From contig JNEN01001207.1 of the NCBI GenBank assembly GCA_000697355.1, positions 248,001 through 312,000 on the forward strand: a stretch of 64,000 nt of DNA, given 5' to 3'. Source of the stretch: Syncephalastrum monosporum B8922. Its lineage: Eukaryota; Mucoromycota; Mucoromycetes; Mucorales; Syncephalastraceae. The number at the start of each line of letters is the position of its first letter. The first letter of the stretch is position 1. The position numbers were made by a program, and so were the translations under genes. This document shows, in pieces, positions 23,683-36,500 of this stretch. Below the pieces are notes generated by a model. The model did no database searches, was not told the DNA's origin, and saw only the letters and a list, made by a program, of their open reading frames with translations.

Positions 23683-24770
23683 ATGTCTGCGTCCAACAGC
23701 AAGCATCCCACAAAAGAACAAGAGCCCGACGTTGACTTTGACGATGACTTGCTCGATGGTAAGTGCCTCGTGTGTGACGGACCCTCGGGTGGGATCGCTC
23801 ACCAGACATTCTAGATGTCCTCGACGACTTCAATAACCTGTCTACACAACCGAGTCCTGCCCCCAAGGCGGAGGGCTCGTCAAGTGCGGGTAGCAAAGAC
23901 AAGGCGCCGCAAGTGGGCTTAGAGTCGCTGGACGACTTGCCCGAGGAAGACGACTTTGCGAAGCAGCTGGCGTCAAACATGGAAGAATTGATGGGTGGTA
24001 TGGACCAGGACGAGGAGATGAAAAAGACCTTTGAGAAGATCTGGAAATCATTCGAGGAAAACGAAACGAGCGCGAACCCCAATGCTTCCTCGCCGCAGCA
24101 GCCATCACCCGGTGCGCAGCAGAGCTCCTTCCAAGACAAAATTGCCCAGACCATGAACAAGCTCAAGGATAGCTCAAAACAGGTCGATGTAAGTTACGGC
24201 AGAACAAAAAAGGGCCAAGTTCTTACGCATTAGATAGGACTCGATCGCGGAAGAGGGTCAGCAGCCAGACGACGCCTTCATGGCCGAGATGATGAAGCAG
24301 ATGGAATCCCTCGCAGAAAACGGCGAGTTTGAAAACGTATTGGAGGGCATGATGCAGCAATTAATGTCCAAGGAACTGCTTTATGAGCCCATGAAGGACC
24401 TCGCAGCAAGAGTAAGTGGATTAAAAGGGGGACAAGTGCGAAGGACGGACAAGGGCTTACCTTGCCACTTCTTTTGTTGTAGTATCCCACCTGGTTGGCG
24501 GACAACAAGGACAAATTGAGTCAAAGCGATTACGAGAAATACGAAAAACAGCTCGATCTGTGCAAGCAGATTGTAGCCAAGTACGAACAGCCCGGCTTTG
24601 ACGAAAAGAATGAGGCACAGGGTAAAGAGGTCATGGATTTGATGCAGCGGATGCAAGATTTGGGCCAGCCCCCGGCAGGCATGTTGGAGGATATGGCACC
24701 TGGCATGAACCTCGGTGCAGACGGTATACCAGAAGAGTTCAAGGATATGGAGAATTGTAACATCATGTAA
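23683..24770 (+). CDS. PEX19: Peroxin 19, peroxisomal membrane protein chaperone and import receptor
   Basis: Cytosolic receptor that binds newly made peroxisomal membrane proteins and docks on Pex3. Four exons (23683-23758, 23815-24188, 24238-24411, 24483-24770) sum to 912 nt, or 303 residues, the usual size. The acidic N-terminus (EPDVDFDDDLLDDVLDDF) corresponds to the Pex3-binding region. The helical C-terminal domain contains ENVLEGMMQQLMSKELLYEP and YPTWLADNKDKLSQSDYEKY, typical of Pex19. The last four residues, CNIM, form a CaaX farnesylation box. It is convergent with the desaturase gene. Confidence 0.96.
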
Positions 24771-25273
24771 TCATGTAACCATGTATATCTATCTATAAAC
24801 AAAAAAAAAGATCATATATACTCTTAAAAACCGGAATGCCTGCATTAGCGTGAGAGTTTCATTAGAAGGTGAACGCTTCCACCCGAGTCTACGATAGATT
24901 ATATGATGACTGGATTTTATGTTTTTGATTTTGTCCTACGTTGTTGGAACCCTCCACTAAATTCATATTAACTAGATGTGACAATGATTTGTATTCAGCA
25001 TGAACAGCACTTCTTTAGAAAATCACGCGTTAATAAAAAGAACGCCACCCAGCATTTGGGGAAATTTTGACGGGCAAAAATGTTGCACAAGATATTTTGA
25101 GATATGTTATTTTACAATATGCAATGATGTAAAAGAAGGAAATAGGGATGATAAACATGTGAAGAGATAGAAAGGAAGCTAATGGAGAGAACACGGTAGG
25201 ATGGGAAAGTGTAAGAGCGAGGAGAATAAGAGAGTTAGGAGTTATGGGATGGAGAGTCGGTAGGGGATAGAGC
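24771..25273. other. Shared 3' interval between PEX19 and the desaturase
   Basis: The two genes face each other, so this AT-rich half kilobase holds two 3' untranslated regions. No other gene is visible. Confidence 0.5.
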
Positions 25274-26819
25274 TTAGGCAGTCTTCTTGTCATCAGCAAG
25301 CGCATCCACGCCTTCCTTCTCAGACATGACTTCCATGCCGTTCTTGACGACACCGACACGCATACGGGTCAGCAAGTTGCGGGCACCGTTTGAGTGGTTG
25401 TAAACGGCGCCGTTGAAAGAGGTCGTCATGTCCTTGCCGATCGCACTGTTGATGTACTTCATACCACCGGGATGCTCAAAGTTCTCGACGTCGTAAAGAA
25501 TACCTTCGAGGAGGATCCACTTCTTGTTGTGGTTCAACGTCAGGTCCTGGAATTCCTCCCAAGTGAAGACAGGCAAATCGGCGATGGGTGTACCGTAGGT
25601 GAGCTGACGTCGGATAGCAGCGAGCTTCTTCTCCTGCATCTGGACCTTGCCCTTGGTGACTTCGTTGCTGGGGAATTCCTTCAAGTCATAGGCGAGACCG
25701 AGCTTGGAAAGTGTCCAGATGAGCCACTTGGTGGGATCGTACTGGTAGTAGACAATAGCGTTGCGGTAGTCCTGAGGGAACTCATGGTGGAAGTTGTGAT
25801 AACCTTCACCCAGAGTAGCAAAGGCAGTAACCCAGTGGTCGCGAGGGGTATGATGGTCATCGAAGGTATCTTCACCGAGCCAATGCGCAAGGCTGTTGAC
25901 GCAGAAAGTCGCATGATGAACAAAGCACAGTCTGAGGACAGCAGCATAAAAGTAACCACCCTATAAATGCGCAGGGAAAAAAAAATTTTCGACAATAAGT
26001 TTTCCGTTTGAAACGAGGACCAATGATATGTTCACTTACCCGATAGTCACCCCAGCCAAGACCAGCGACGAGCGTAGGGAACAAGAAGCCCATACCGAGG
26101 GCAAAGTACGGGTAGTGCTTGTGCTGGAAAGCGATGACAGGGTCAGCCTTCAAGTCGGAAACGTCAGCGTAGCCGATGCGGTTCTTGGGACGCTGAACCA
26201 ACATCCAGCCCAAGTGCGAGAAGAAGAAACCACGGTGAGCACTGTAAGGATCCTTATCGGTATCGGTCCATCTATGTTTATCAAGAATATGTAAGTGAAT
26301 ACAGGCCAAGACTTTCTTAACTTTTTCAGTTATTACCTGTGATGGGCACGATGACCGCGGGACCACCAGTAAGCAGAGCCTTCAACAGCACCGGCACCAG
26401 CAAAGCAGAAGAACCATCGAAGGGCATCGACAGCACGGTAAGCGCGATGAGCCCACATACGATGATAGCCTAAGTAAACGATTTTGCCGAGTGAGTCGAG
26501 AGAGTCGAGACCGGACATTGATCGTTTGTTTTCAGGGGGTTCGTTAGGAGTATTTACCAGCAGTGATACCGAGGCCGGTGATGAAGTAATATACGATGGC
26601 CCAGATAAGGGTCTTCGTTTGCAATTCGGTGGTAAACATGCCGTAGAGGGCGATTAAAGGAGTGCCAAGCAAAAGAATGGATTGGACCCAGTTGACATGT
26701 TTGGTCCAGTTCTGCAGAGTCGTCGGTTCGTCAAAGAGAGGCGGCATGGCCTTCTTTTCCAGTGGCTCCTTGCGAGCCTCCGTCTTTGTGTAGGCGTAGA
26801 CGACGTCTGTAGTCGACAT
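25274..26819 (-). CDS. OLE1: Acyl-CoA delta-9 fatty acid desaturase with cytochrome b5 domain
   Basis: ER membrane enzyme that introduces a cis double bond at C9 of palmitoyl- and stearoyl-CoA. The N-terminus is soluble and charged, followed by hydrophobic membrane segments (SILLLGTPLIALYGMF; AIVYYFITGLGITAG). All three histidine boxes are present: HRMWAHR, HRAHHRW (split by an intron) and HNFHHEFP. After WLIWTLSKLGLAYDLK comes the fused C-terminal cytochrome b5 domain with its haem motif (EHPGGMKYI) and second ligand region (YNHSNGARNLL). It ends DDKKTA. Such fusion is the fungal Ole1 arrangement. At least three introns are visible. The start is at 26,819, with 521 bp to the divergent Ish1/Msc1 gene. 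Confidence 0.95.
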
Positions 26820-27340
26820 TGCAAAGAAGAGGAAAGAGGGGTTGTGTAAGGAAAGAAGAAACAATCAGAGAAGGCCTTTTATTGAGTGGTGACCTTTATA
26901 ATTTTATTCGGAGAGTCTTAAGGACCTGCCGAATGAATTTTTGTTGGCTTCACTTTGGGGCAGTGGGGCGGGTTATTAGCCAATGAGAGCTTGAGTTTCC
27001 CCTGAAGGTCAGCTTTCATACCATCGTTGATCATGCTGCGTATCCTCCCGTTTCCGGCGTGACAATGTGAACACTCGATTTTTAATCATCACCGGACAGA
27101 CCACGTTTTGGGGGTTACTAGACGTCAAAATACAATGTTTGTAGCCTCCCAACAAGACCCATGTGATAGGGCCCTGACAGCAAGATCAGCACATACACAC
27201 AAAATCGACAGAAAGATCCCTGAAGTGAAACTTTAGTCCGTCACTGTGAGATCAGAACAGTGGAAAATAAAAAAAACTTTTTGGGCTTGGCCCATGCGTT
27301 CCCACTTACTTCCTTTTTCATCGTTTTTGTGATTACTATT
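26820..27340. promoter_or_regulatory. Divergent promoter between OLE1 and ISH1/MSC1
   Basis: The two start codons face away from each other across 521 bp. Visible elements include a CCAAT pentamer near 26,979 and two CCCCT/AGGGG stress-element-like pentamers (near 26,834 and 26,999). These short matches are expected often by chance. Stress control is plausible given the Ish1/Msc1 neighbour, but it is inferred. Confidence 0.4.
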
Positions 27341-28741
27341 ATGCGGAAGCTTATTCTGTCACTACTCCTCGCTTTACTAGTGCTTTGCTCTTTTGAGCAA
27401 ACCATCGCCTATGCCCGAGGCATGTGATGCACTATATGATAAGAAAAATTGACTAACGCATACGCTAATTTTGTAGTAAGCACGGTAGAGGACATCACCA
27501 ATTGGACGCGCGATCAGCTTCAAGGCTACCTGGACAAGTATGGCATCGATTACAACGTCCAGAAGGATAGCGATTTGGTCTCGACCGTGAAATCGTATCG
27601 CGACGCGGTGGCAGATACCGCTGGAATGTTCGGCGATAAAGTCGACAGCGTCGTATCGGGTCTTAAGATCAAACTGGACGAGCAAAAAGGCATGACGCAG
27701 AACAATGTGAACGCTTTGGTGTCGGAGCTGCAGCACACGTTGCGGCAACTCGAGCTGCGTGGCGAGCTTTCCCGCGACCGGGTTCAACAAGCGCTTGATC
27801 GACTTCACAAGAAGGCTGTGCACCAAAAATTGGTGACCGAGGCGCAGTGGCGTGATATTTACAACGAGGTATCCTCTCCTTTTGAGGAACAAACCTGGTA
27901 TCAGCGTGTGTTCCAGGCGCGTCCGGCCGACATGGGCGCCTCGACGTCGCTCAACCGCTGGCTGCAAAGTGTCTCGCAGCGCCTCATGGAAACAAAAGAC
28001 ATGACCCAAGACCAGTCTGCGGCCGTCATCAACCAGCTGCGCACCGCCGTGACCCAGAGCGATCTCTCCAAGCTTGGTGACGCCCACTGGCGCAAGAAGT
28101 TCCGCCACCGTCTCGAGAAGCAGGCCCGCATCAGTCAAGAACAGAGCCAAGATATCATCGACGCCATCCAGAACGATATCAACGCTTACAAGATCTTTGC
28201 CATGGACTACGCCGGTGAAGCAGCTGATCACAGTCGCCAGTGGGCCGACTGGGTTATGGATACTTGCCATAACACCTATAACGCTTACGTTGCGCCCTAT
28301 TTTGACACGTATTTGCGCCCCTATCTGCCTGCCAGGTGGCAGGCCCAAAAAGATGACACACTTTCCGCTCTGCGCTCGGCCGCTGTTTCCATGTCCAACG
28401 ACTGGGCTGCCTCATCTGCCTCAGTTGAATCTCGTGTGACAAACGCAGCTCAATACTGGCGCGATTCATTTGGCCAGTTTTGGCGTGAGCGCCAACAGGA
28501 TTATTATCGCCAGCTCGGATACTCCGAAGCCCAGATCGACTGGATGCAGACTTACCTTGGCAAGGCTTTCACTGACCAAAAAGCCCTGACGAAGGCCAAC
28601 ATTGACCAGACGCTGCAGAACGTGCGCCACTATCTGCAAGATGCTCAGGTCCAGTCCAACGCACAGATCCAGCATCAGATCGACCAGCTTAAGCTCCAAC
28701 TCGAGCGCTGGAAGAACAAGCTCCAGCAGCAGTATCAGTAG
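27341..28741 (+). CDS. Ish1/Msc1-like stress-associated membrane or envelope protein
   Basis: Two exons (27341-27423, 27481-28741; branch-site-like GACTAAC at 27,451) give 447 residues. An N-terminal signal peptide (LILSLLLALLVLCSFEQTIA) is followed by repeated short helical SAP-like/Ish1 modules. Each has a WTRDQLQGYLDKYGI-type core, seen again around WRDIYNEVSSPF and YSEAQIDWMQTYLGKAF. S. pombe Ish1 is a stress-induced nuclear envelope protein, and yeast Msc1 affects meiotic sister-chromatid recombination. The repeat type is clear, but the cellular role here is inferred. It ends in a Gln-rich coiled-coil-like tail (LKLQLERWKNKLQQQYQ). Confidence 0.82.
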
Positions 28742-30904
28742 TTAGTCTCCCTCGCTTTCGCGTATCTTCTCTGTAATTAGCAAAATATGTATATAAACCT
28801 CTCTCTTACTTTCTGTAAATTCACTTACGTACCATTTTCTGTATGGGTATCCGTATCGGTTATCGGTTCGCCAGCGAATAATGTCTCGTCTGGATTATCT
28901 CATCATCTGAAACCCATGCTGTCAAAACGTTCCCCAAAGCGGGGTTTTTGCATGATCCAAAGAGTTCAACCTTTGGGACCTTTGTGCTGTCACCCTCGCC
29001 GGTTGTGTTATCGCAAAGTATATGTATAATAGTGACGCTATCTTGCCCTGTTGTTGGGGCATATGCAACAAATAAGCGCAGAGAATCCATATTTGGCGAT
29101 ATGCGCCGTATCATTTATGTGTTGCTTATGAAATCATATGGACGAGAATAGCATAATGTTTGTTGCAGATGTTCGTAATTATCATGAAATCCCACACGTA
29201 TGGTTACCAACATTCATGGTAGAAACGTGTGGTCGGAAGAAACTACTTCTGAAGTAATATCTATGAATCCCTTTGGAAAACATGGCCGGGAAACTATAAA
29301 GCTAATACGGAAGCATGCTGTAGGTGTGCATGCAGGGCGCAGGGCCACTTCGTCCTTCGCATAACGTACATGCAGTACATCTATCTGTTTAACGTAAAAT
29401 GTTAGCATACCTCTATCACATACCATCATCTGTCATTCATGCCATGCTCACCAAAGCTCCTTCTGCGCTCATGCATATTCCTTATGTTCATTTAAGGAAG
29501 ATGTGCAGGTCATAGTATTCAATGCACTTTTACGTCTTCTTGTATGAATTCAAACAGACACTACAGTATTTGAGGTGATTGAGATAGTGCAATCTCATTG
29601 TATTAGTGATCGTCATGCGTACATATAGGTGGTGATGGGTAAAAATTTGGACCGAGTCACCGGCAGCACATACTCACTACATACTAATAAGAAGGTACTT
29701 GCGCTTGTAGTATCATCTCATGAGGAATCATAAGTGAGCTGCTACCCGAAAGGATACGTACATCGCGCACTTTGAAACAACAACTGCACACACTATTTTA
29801 CCCATTCTCTTTTTCTTGCTTCATTCTATAGTTGGTTAAAAAAAGGAATGTTGATTCGCTCTAAGCGGATCGGCAGTTTAGCATATCTTCATGTCAATGT
29901 TGACAACCATGACCATTTGTTTATAGTATCTCATTCGTCAATCACTGCCCCATGTGAAAATGGTAGGTGAATGAAGAATAGGCGGCTGAGATGTCTTCCT
30001 TAAATTGAACTTCGCGCGGCCCATCACGACAATAATCATATTAATAAGAGCGATCAAGAGTTATGTGGTATGAATTAGGTAATGGGGATCCGAAAGTGAC
30101 CAGTGTCATATTATTGCTGACTCGCCGTGTGAGAAAAAGAACAACACGATATGATTATCTACCGCATAATGTCTAGCCGAGAGGCACACAACCTGCTGTT
30201 GTCGTTGCAATTATACGTGCTGTACCAAGGTCAATACTTGGTCGTACGCTCCTGTTGGATGTTAGGTCATCTCACCAAGGCTAGACTCTTCTGAAATTCT
30301 ATGTGCCTGCGGATTTAAAGGAAACTTTATCATTTACACTCGCATATTTTATGGGGAAGGGATAAGCTGGGTCATATTTCAAGATGGAGAGTTTTCTGGC
30401 AGATATACTTTTCTATTTTCCGGTTTAACGGGGTTTTCAGAGGCTGTAAAGGTGGTCAATACTGATACTGTGTCTGCCTTGACCTCGTGCAGAAAAAGAG
30501 TAGCACGAGCGCAGATAAAAAAAAATAAGGGGGGGGTGTTTGGACGGCTGGGTGAGGGACGGCTATGGCACGCAAAACTGTCACAGCGTAGACTGGAAAC
30601 AGCACATTGATGGAGTGTTCAAAAATCTGTGAAAGTAAGGCTGAAATAGGCGTCTGAAGTATGGGAGGGTATATCTATGACTACAAAGGGCTGGCTGGTT
30701 TTTATGTTTGTGCACGGGAACAAGGGAAAAAAGATGAAAGATCGCCACATACACACACACCTGCCTCCTTTTCCTTTCCGTGGCCTTCCTTTTCTCTTTT
30801 TTTCCCTGCCCTTTTTTTTTATTCTTTTATCTCTTCTCTTCCACATTTTGCTTCCATACACGGACGGCTGATCTGACTCAAAATAAGAAAAAAAAAGAGA
30901 AATC
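28742..30904. other. 2.2 kb gene-poor interval
   Basis: No open frame longer than about 95 codons looks coding, and I saw no tRNA-like or repeated element. There are poly-purine/pyrimidine runs near 30,523-30,540 and 30,783-30,825. The 3' end presumably holds the PEX11 promoter, with its CT-rich leader directly before 30,905. Confidence 0.45.
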
Positions 30905-31846
30905 ATGAGTGCCTTGGATACGATCGATCACTTGAACCGCTATCTCAACACGACGACGGGCCGTGAGAAGCTCTGTCGTCTGGTGCAGTACTTTGCCCGT
31001 TTCTACGCTTTCTACCTGTTCCGCGTCGGCGGCAGCAAGGTGGAAGTAGAACGGTGGACCAACCTCAAATCACACATTGCCAACGGCCGCAAGTTCTTCC
31101 GTTTGCTGAAGCCCATCGAATTTGGTCGCGTCGCCCACAAGAGCTTGACCGTGTCAGACGAGATTCTCCGTGCCACGGCAGTCCTGAAGCAGATCGGCAT
31201 GGCTCTTTATTACAGCTCAGAAGTGTTCGTTTTGGTAAGTGCCACTTCACCATCAGATAGATGGGCAAGCAACATGGGGATTGCTTATCGTCCCACTTCG
31301 TTTGTTTTTCCTGTAGACGAACGCAATCGGTTTCTACAAGCCTTCCAAGATCCAGCAGATCACCGACTTTGGACAGAAGTGCTGGTTCTTGGGTATCTTT
31401 GCCTCGCTCCTTTCCGGGCTGTACAAGTTCAAGCAGCTCAGCGTGCGCCGCCATCTCTTGGAGAAGGCACAGAAGAGCGCGGCTGCGTCAGAAGAGAAAG
31501 ACGTGGGCACGAACCTCGCCGAGCAGGCCAAGGCGCTCGCAAAGTAAGGGGTGGAAAATCACCGTACGATGCAGACCCGTTTAACGCCACACGCACGTTC
31601 TTTTTCTATTATTATATTATAGGGATTACCACACGACGGGCTACGCTTTCGTGCAGGATATTGTCGACATTACCATCCCTTCTTCTAACCTCAAGTGGCT
31701 CGGTTTTGACGAGGGCATGATCGGCATTGCTGGGTAAGAAGGCGAAAGGTTATTTTTTTTTTTTTGGCTTGGATATTGACCTTTCTGCTTTTAGTATCAT
31801 CACCTCGCTGATGGCCATGAAGTCGCAGTGGGAGAAGACAGCCTAA
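30905..31846 (+). CDS. PEX11: Peroxin 11, peroxisome elongation and division factor
   Basis: Peroxisomal membrane protein that remodels and elongates peroxisomes before fission. Four exons (30905-31234, 31317-31543, 31623-31733, 31795-31846) sum to 720 nt, or 239 residues, the standard size. The N-terminal TTTGREKLCRLVQYFARF amphipathic helix is the family signature. It is followed by a RKFFRLLKPIEFGR block, a middle hydrophobic segment (CWFLGIFASLLSGLYKF), and a C-terminal helix near GMIGIAGIITSLMAMKSQW. The sequence is complete with no odd features. The ATG is the first codon after a CT-rich leader. Confidence 0.94.
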
Positions 31847-32023
31847 TACATTTATAATACTTTGGCCAAATGAGAAATAAAAGATCTTACTATGCATTCG
31901 ATTACACATTTAAGAATTATGCGCCCAACATCCATGGTACGGGTGCGCACAGTTTACTACAGTATTTCAAAGACAGTTCGGGTCACCTCTTAAATACCCT
32001 TTTTGCTTTGATTTCCAGAAATA

Positions 32024-33412
32024 ATGCCTAAAGCAAAGCGATCCATCAATCCCGCTGATGCTCTGCGTAAGCAATCTTCATTTCCCTTCCGATCCCTTGC
32101 ATCTCATCCTTACCTTCTTTCTAGGCAAGGCTCAACGTAAACGTGAACTTAAAAAGGTATTCTTCAACCATCGATCGATCGAAGAGCCCTCGGGTGTGCT
32201 GACCATGGCGAGTAGAACAAAGAAGATCGGCGCAAGGCACGCGAAAGCGCCCTCGCCAAACGTGGGACAGGCGGCCTGAAGGCTGAGATTCAGCGTCTGG
32301 AGAACCAAGCACGCCATGCGTCTCTCGACAGCGCAGCCCAAGCACGTCTAAATCAGCTGAAAGAAGACCTTAAACGCATCGAAAAAGCAAAACAGGTAAA
32401 CACCAGCACCAGCACCAGCATTAGCACCAGCACCCACGCCAACACGAGCCCACTCATCCCATGTCTAGTCACAAGAACCTTCCTTGTCGGCCGCGCAGGC
32501 TGCGCTAGCCGAACGCCAACGCAAGCAGCAGCAGGAGCAGGAATCCCGCAAACTTGTCTATGATCCTAAAAAGCAAAAGTTCGTCGCTGTCAAAAAGAAG
32601 GGTAAAGAAAATGGAAATAATGGAAATATGCCTGCTCCCTTAAGAACGAAAAAGAACTCACTGTATAAGTAGAAACCAAGGCGACCGCTTCTAAAACTCG
32701 CGAGTCCGATGAGTCTGATTCTGACTCTGACTCTGACTTGAGCACTGACTCGTCCGACTTGAGCAGCAGCGAAGACGAATCCGACCGAGAAGACCTGCAG
32801 AAAGACGACGACGATGGCATGGAAAGCGCAGACGATATCCCGATGCCAGATGGCCCACCACCTGCGCACGCACGGATAAACAAAGCTGAGATAGAAGTCA
32901 AGGCAGGCCAAGACGTAGAAGACGAAGACGAAGACGAAGAGGACGATGACGATATACCGATGCCTGAAGGCCCACAGCCACGGCAGCCATTCCAAGAACA
33001 ACTCGGCTCGATCCAGGCTGCAGTGCGAGCAGGCCCCCGACCAAGCACCATGGCCTACGCTCACCCCGCCCACTACGGTGCCCCTCCCACGATGACCTAC
33101 GCGCCCTCGGTGGGCGCACCACCTCAGACCTATGCACCCCCCGCCGTGTCTGCCGCTCCCACCTCCGCGTCGCCCGAACCCGAGTTTCCTGCACCCGCCC
33201 CCGCCGAAACGGGTCCCAAACCTGCTCCTGGCCCCGTCATCATCTCGGCCGAACCCAAGCTGCGCGATCTGCAAAAGGAACTGCTCACCTTTGTGCCCGC
33301 CTCGCTGCGTCGAAAACAGGCCGCGGCCGCCAAACGGTCCGCACTCCCCAAAGCAGCACGGCCCACGATCAATGCCACCCCCCAAGCAGACGATGCTGAA
33401 GAGGATCAATAA
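32024..33412 (+). CDS. WBP11: WBP11-like spliceosome-associated protein
   Basis: Nuclear WW-domain-binding protein 11 family, associated with pre-mRNA splicing. Five exons (32024-32066, 32125-32156, 32216-32395, 32469-32601, 32673-33412) sum to 1,128 nt, or 375 residues. The N-terminal Wbp11 domain reads SINPADALRKAQRKRELKKN, followed by a basic coiled coil. The middle is acidic and serine-rich (SDSDSDSDLSTDSSD), with two DDIPMP motifs followed by short proline segments. These stand in for the proline tracts of the animal protein. The C-terminal LLTFVPASLRRKQAA matches the conserved WBP11 end (FVPTALRVRR in the human protein). It is shorter than the human protein, mostly for lack of long PPG repeats. 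It is convergent with the kinesin gene. Confidence 0.85.
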
Positions 33413-33554
33413 AGTTCGTTGTTTATTCGTATGTACAAAGCAAAACTGGAGAAGGAATGAAAAAGAAAAGGGAACGGGGAGGGGAGGGTGGAACTGGATT
33501 GAGTGTATAGAAAATCGCGATGGGTATGTATGGATGGATGGGATGGAGTCTAAG

Positions 33555-36500
33555 TTAGTCGGAGGTATTGCCTTCCTGGGCGAGAATTGAAGTAACCTGG
33601 AGCTCGGCCTTTGTGATGCTCAGCTCGGCCTCGAGGTTTGCCACCTTATCGGCGAGGCCCTTGCTGTCTTCCACCATCTTTTCGAGCTCCTGGTTGCGCT
33701 TGCGGCTTTCGGCCAAGAGCTTCTCTGTGCTTGCCTTGCTCGCGTTCACTTGGGCAAGCTGGCGTTGGAGTTCGCGGACGAGCTGCCATGGGTCGCCGTG
33801 ATTCTCGAGCGAGCCATTATTTGTCACCTGTCTCGCGTGAGTTCTGACCTGTGGCTATACACAGAGTGCGTTGGCTTACCTCTGAAGTCTTGCTGGGATC
33901 GAGTCCAGTGTTTCCATTTGGATAGGTGGGGGACATGGGCATGGGTACCGTCGACGAGTTCAGAATAAGTCGCATAAGGTGATCGATTCTGTACACTATG
34001 AATCAGTCGCTATACCGGAAGCAGCGCTTTAACTCACCTCTCTTTCAGTGCTGTACGCACAAGACGCATCTGCCGCATCTGCTGCTCATGCTAAACAAAA
34101 ATATCGATCAGTTGCCATCCCGATGTGTCTCTATAGAGAGGACGCTACCTGCTGTCTTTCAGCTGAAAGCATGGACTGCGTATGCTCTTTTTCCTGGAGG
34201 AGGACATTGTTGGCTGTGTCGAGCTTGGAGCGCAGCTCCATGATCTCGCCACGGTATTTCTGAAGTAGCGCCTTGTCATTGGGTACCTACAAAGCATCCA
34301 ACTCGATGAGCTATTGTCTCATGCTTGTCCCACGTTCTGTCCTACCTCATCGTTCTTGGCCTTGACAACGATGCGCTTGACGCGTGCCGCGAATTTCAGG
34401 GTATTGTTCGACTCTTCAAGCGAGTTCGCGGTCGGGCTGATTGTACAAATAACGACGACCTTGGCCTGGCCCGAGAGCGAGGGCTGGAGGATGCGGGTCA
34501 GCTTGGAATCTCGAAAAGGAATATGACTCGGTGGGCTGCATGAATAATAGTAAGCAAAAATACAGTGAGAAAAGCCATCTTTGCTTATACATAGATGATT
34601 AGATAAACGTACGCTTTTCTTGACTCTGTCAATTTGGAAATGACGGTTCCCAGCGTCAGCAAACTAGCGCAGTCCGAGGACAAAAAAAGAGATGAGCGCA
34701 CCATCCATGTGATATTTTCCACGTGCTTGGTAAGACTCACCTTTTGTTGATATAGGCACCTTCCTTCCGACGCTCTTGGTCAGACGCCGCCTTTTCGGAA
34801 CCGGCTAAATCAATGAGGCTCTACAATGGGAAAGAGCGCACGGACGTGAGCTAAAAAAAAAAGACAGGAATAGAAGCCGTATCACATGCTTCTTACCAGC
34901 TGTGAAATGCGCATGCATTCCACCCGAGACGAATACTTGGACGAGCGATGGCTGCTCAAGGGTCCGAGCGTCGTACTCGTGCTCGTCCTCTCGCGGCTTT
35001 CGATCACCTAAGCAGTAAAAGATGATGAACATGATTTCATTTTTTTTCTATCTTCATATTACCAGCTGGAAAATGGTGTGGCTCCGGCTGCTGTGTAAGT
35101 TGTAGTTGGTCGTACTGATATGTCGGTTTGCTAATGGATTATGGGGTGTTCATAAGAAGTATTGCAGATAGTCACACGCTTTACCTTCACCCTTTTGGAT
35201 AACGGAAAGGACATCGACGGGCGACGTGACCACTTCCTCTGTCAGAGGACTAACATAAATGCCTCTCTACAGTACAGAAACATGTTACACCACGCTTGCT
35301 CCTTTCTGCTTTTTCTCACATACTCTTTTATCTTCATGGATTTTGAGGGTATCATTATCCGGGGCAAGTAAATCCCGAATGGTTTCGTTGTAGATTTCCA
35401 GGTACGAAACGCGCAGGACGAATTCTTTTGTTTGTGCCTGTTAAATAAAGAACAAAGAAGAAAGAGTTTTAATGAACGTTGTTTACAAACAAACAGACGC
35501 ACCTGTCGAATGTAGGTAAAGACGTCGTCGACTGCGCGCGGAATCACACCTGGCTCGGTCTCGTTTCCTACGGATGGGAAGAGGGGTGTGAATCATCAAT
35601 GCAGCATGGAAAATGTTACTGAAGAAGACACATACCCATCTACATGGTCATGTATATCGACAAAATAGGAATTCGGTGCATGAGACGCTTTGTTGCAGAC
35701 AATGAAACTCGAAAACGTACCATTGTCTATGAGAAATAAATAAAGTAATCGTTAATATCTCTTGGCGGGACAGTGAATAATCATCTTACGCACATAAGTT
35801 TTTCCACTTGCAGTTTGGCCATAAGCAAAAACGGTTGCTAAGGAGAGATCGGGTTCAAGTTGAAATTGCATTAATTAAAGTTGAAACCACCATGGGATGC
35901 TCTTTACCGTTGTATCCTTCCATGGCCTGACTGTGAATCGGGTGTTTGGAAAGTTATGAGTGGCCATGTCGGCGGTAGAAAACGGTGCTAAACTTACTTG
36001 ACCAAATTATGGATGCTGGTCTGATACAGATCAGTGTTGTCACTGCCCTGGAAAACGTTGTCTGGTCATGATGAAACGCAACATCCGAATTAGAATAGAC
36101 GAGAAGGGACAGCGAAAGCGTAAGATGCTCGAAGCGGATGATAGCGTTACCAAAATGATGTTCGATCATGCGACCCTTGTTGGTTTCTCGTCTTTTCTGG
36201 ATGCCGTGCTGAGAAAGAGAAATACGAGAGGCTTCCCTGGAGATAGTCCAACAGGATTCCGACTTGTTGAGGAATTCCTTCTGGGTCAATGGTCTGCAGC
36301 GGACAATGACCTTGACGTTTTCTGCGGGAGACAGGGGCGAAGTCATGGACGTGTTGACGGTCGACGTGGTTGCTGTCGAGGACGAGCTGGCGGTGCTGAC
36401 AACGCTGCTCGTGCTGCTTTTGCGTCGTGGCGGCAGGGTCGAAATAGAAGGGGTCAATGTCGTGATGGTCGTGGAAGGTCGGGGCGAACGCGGTGAGGAT

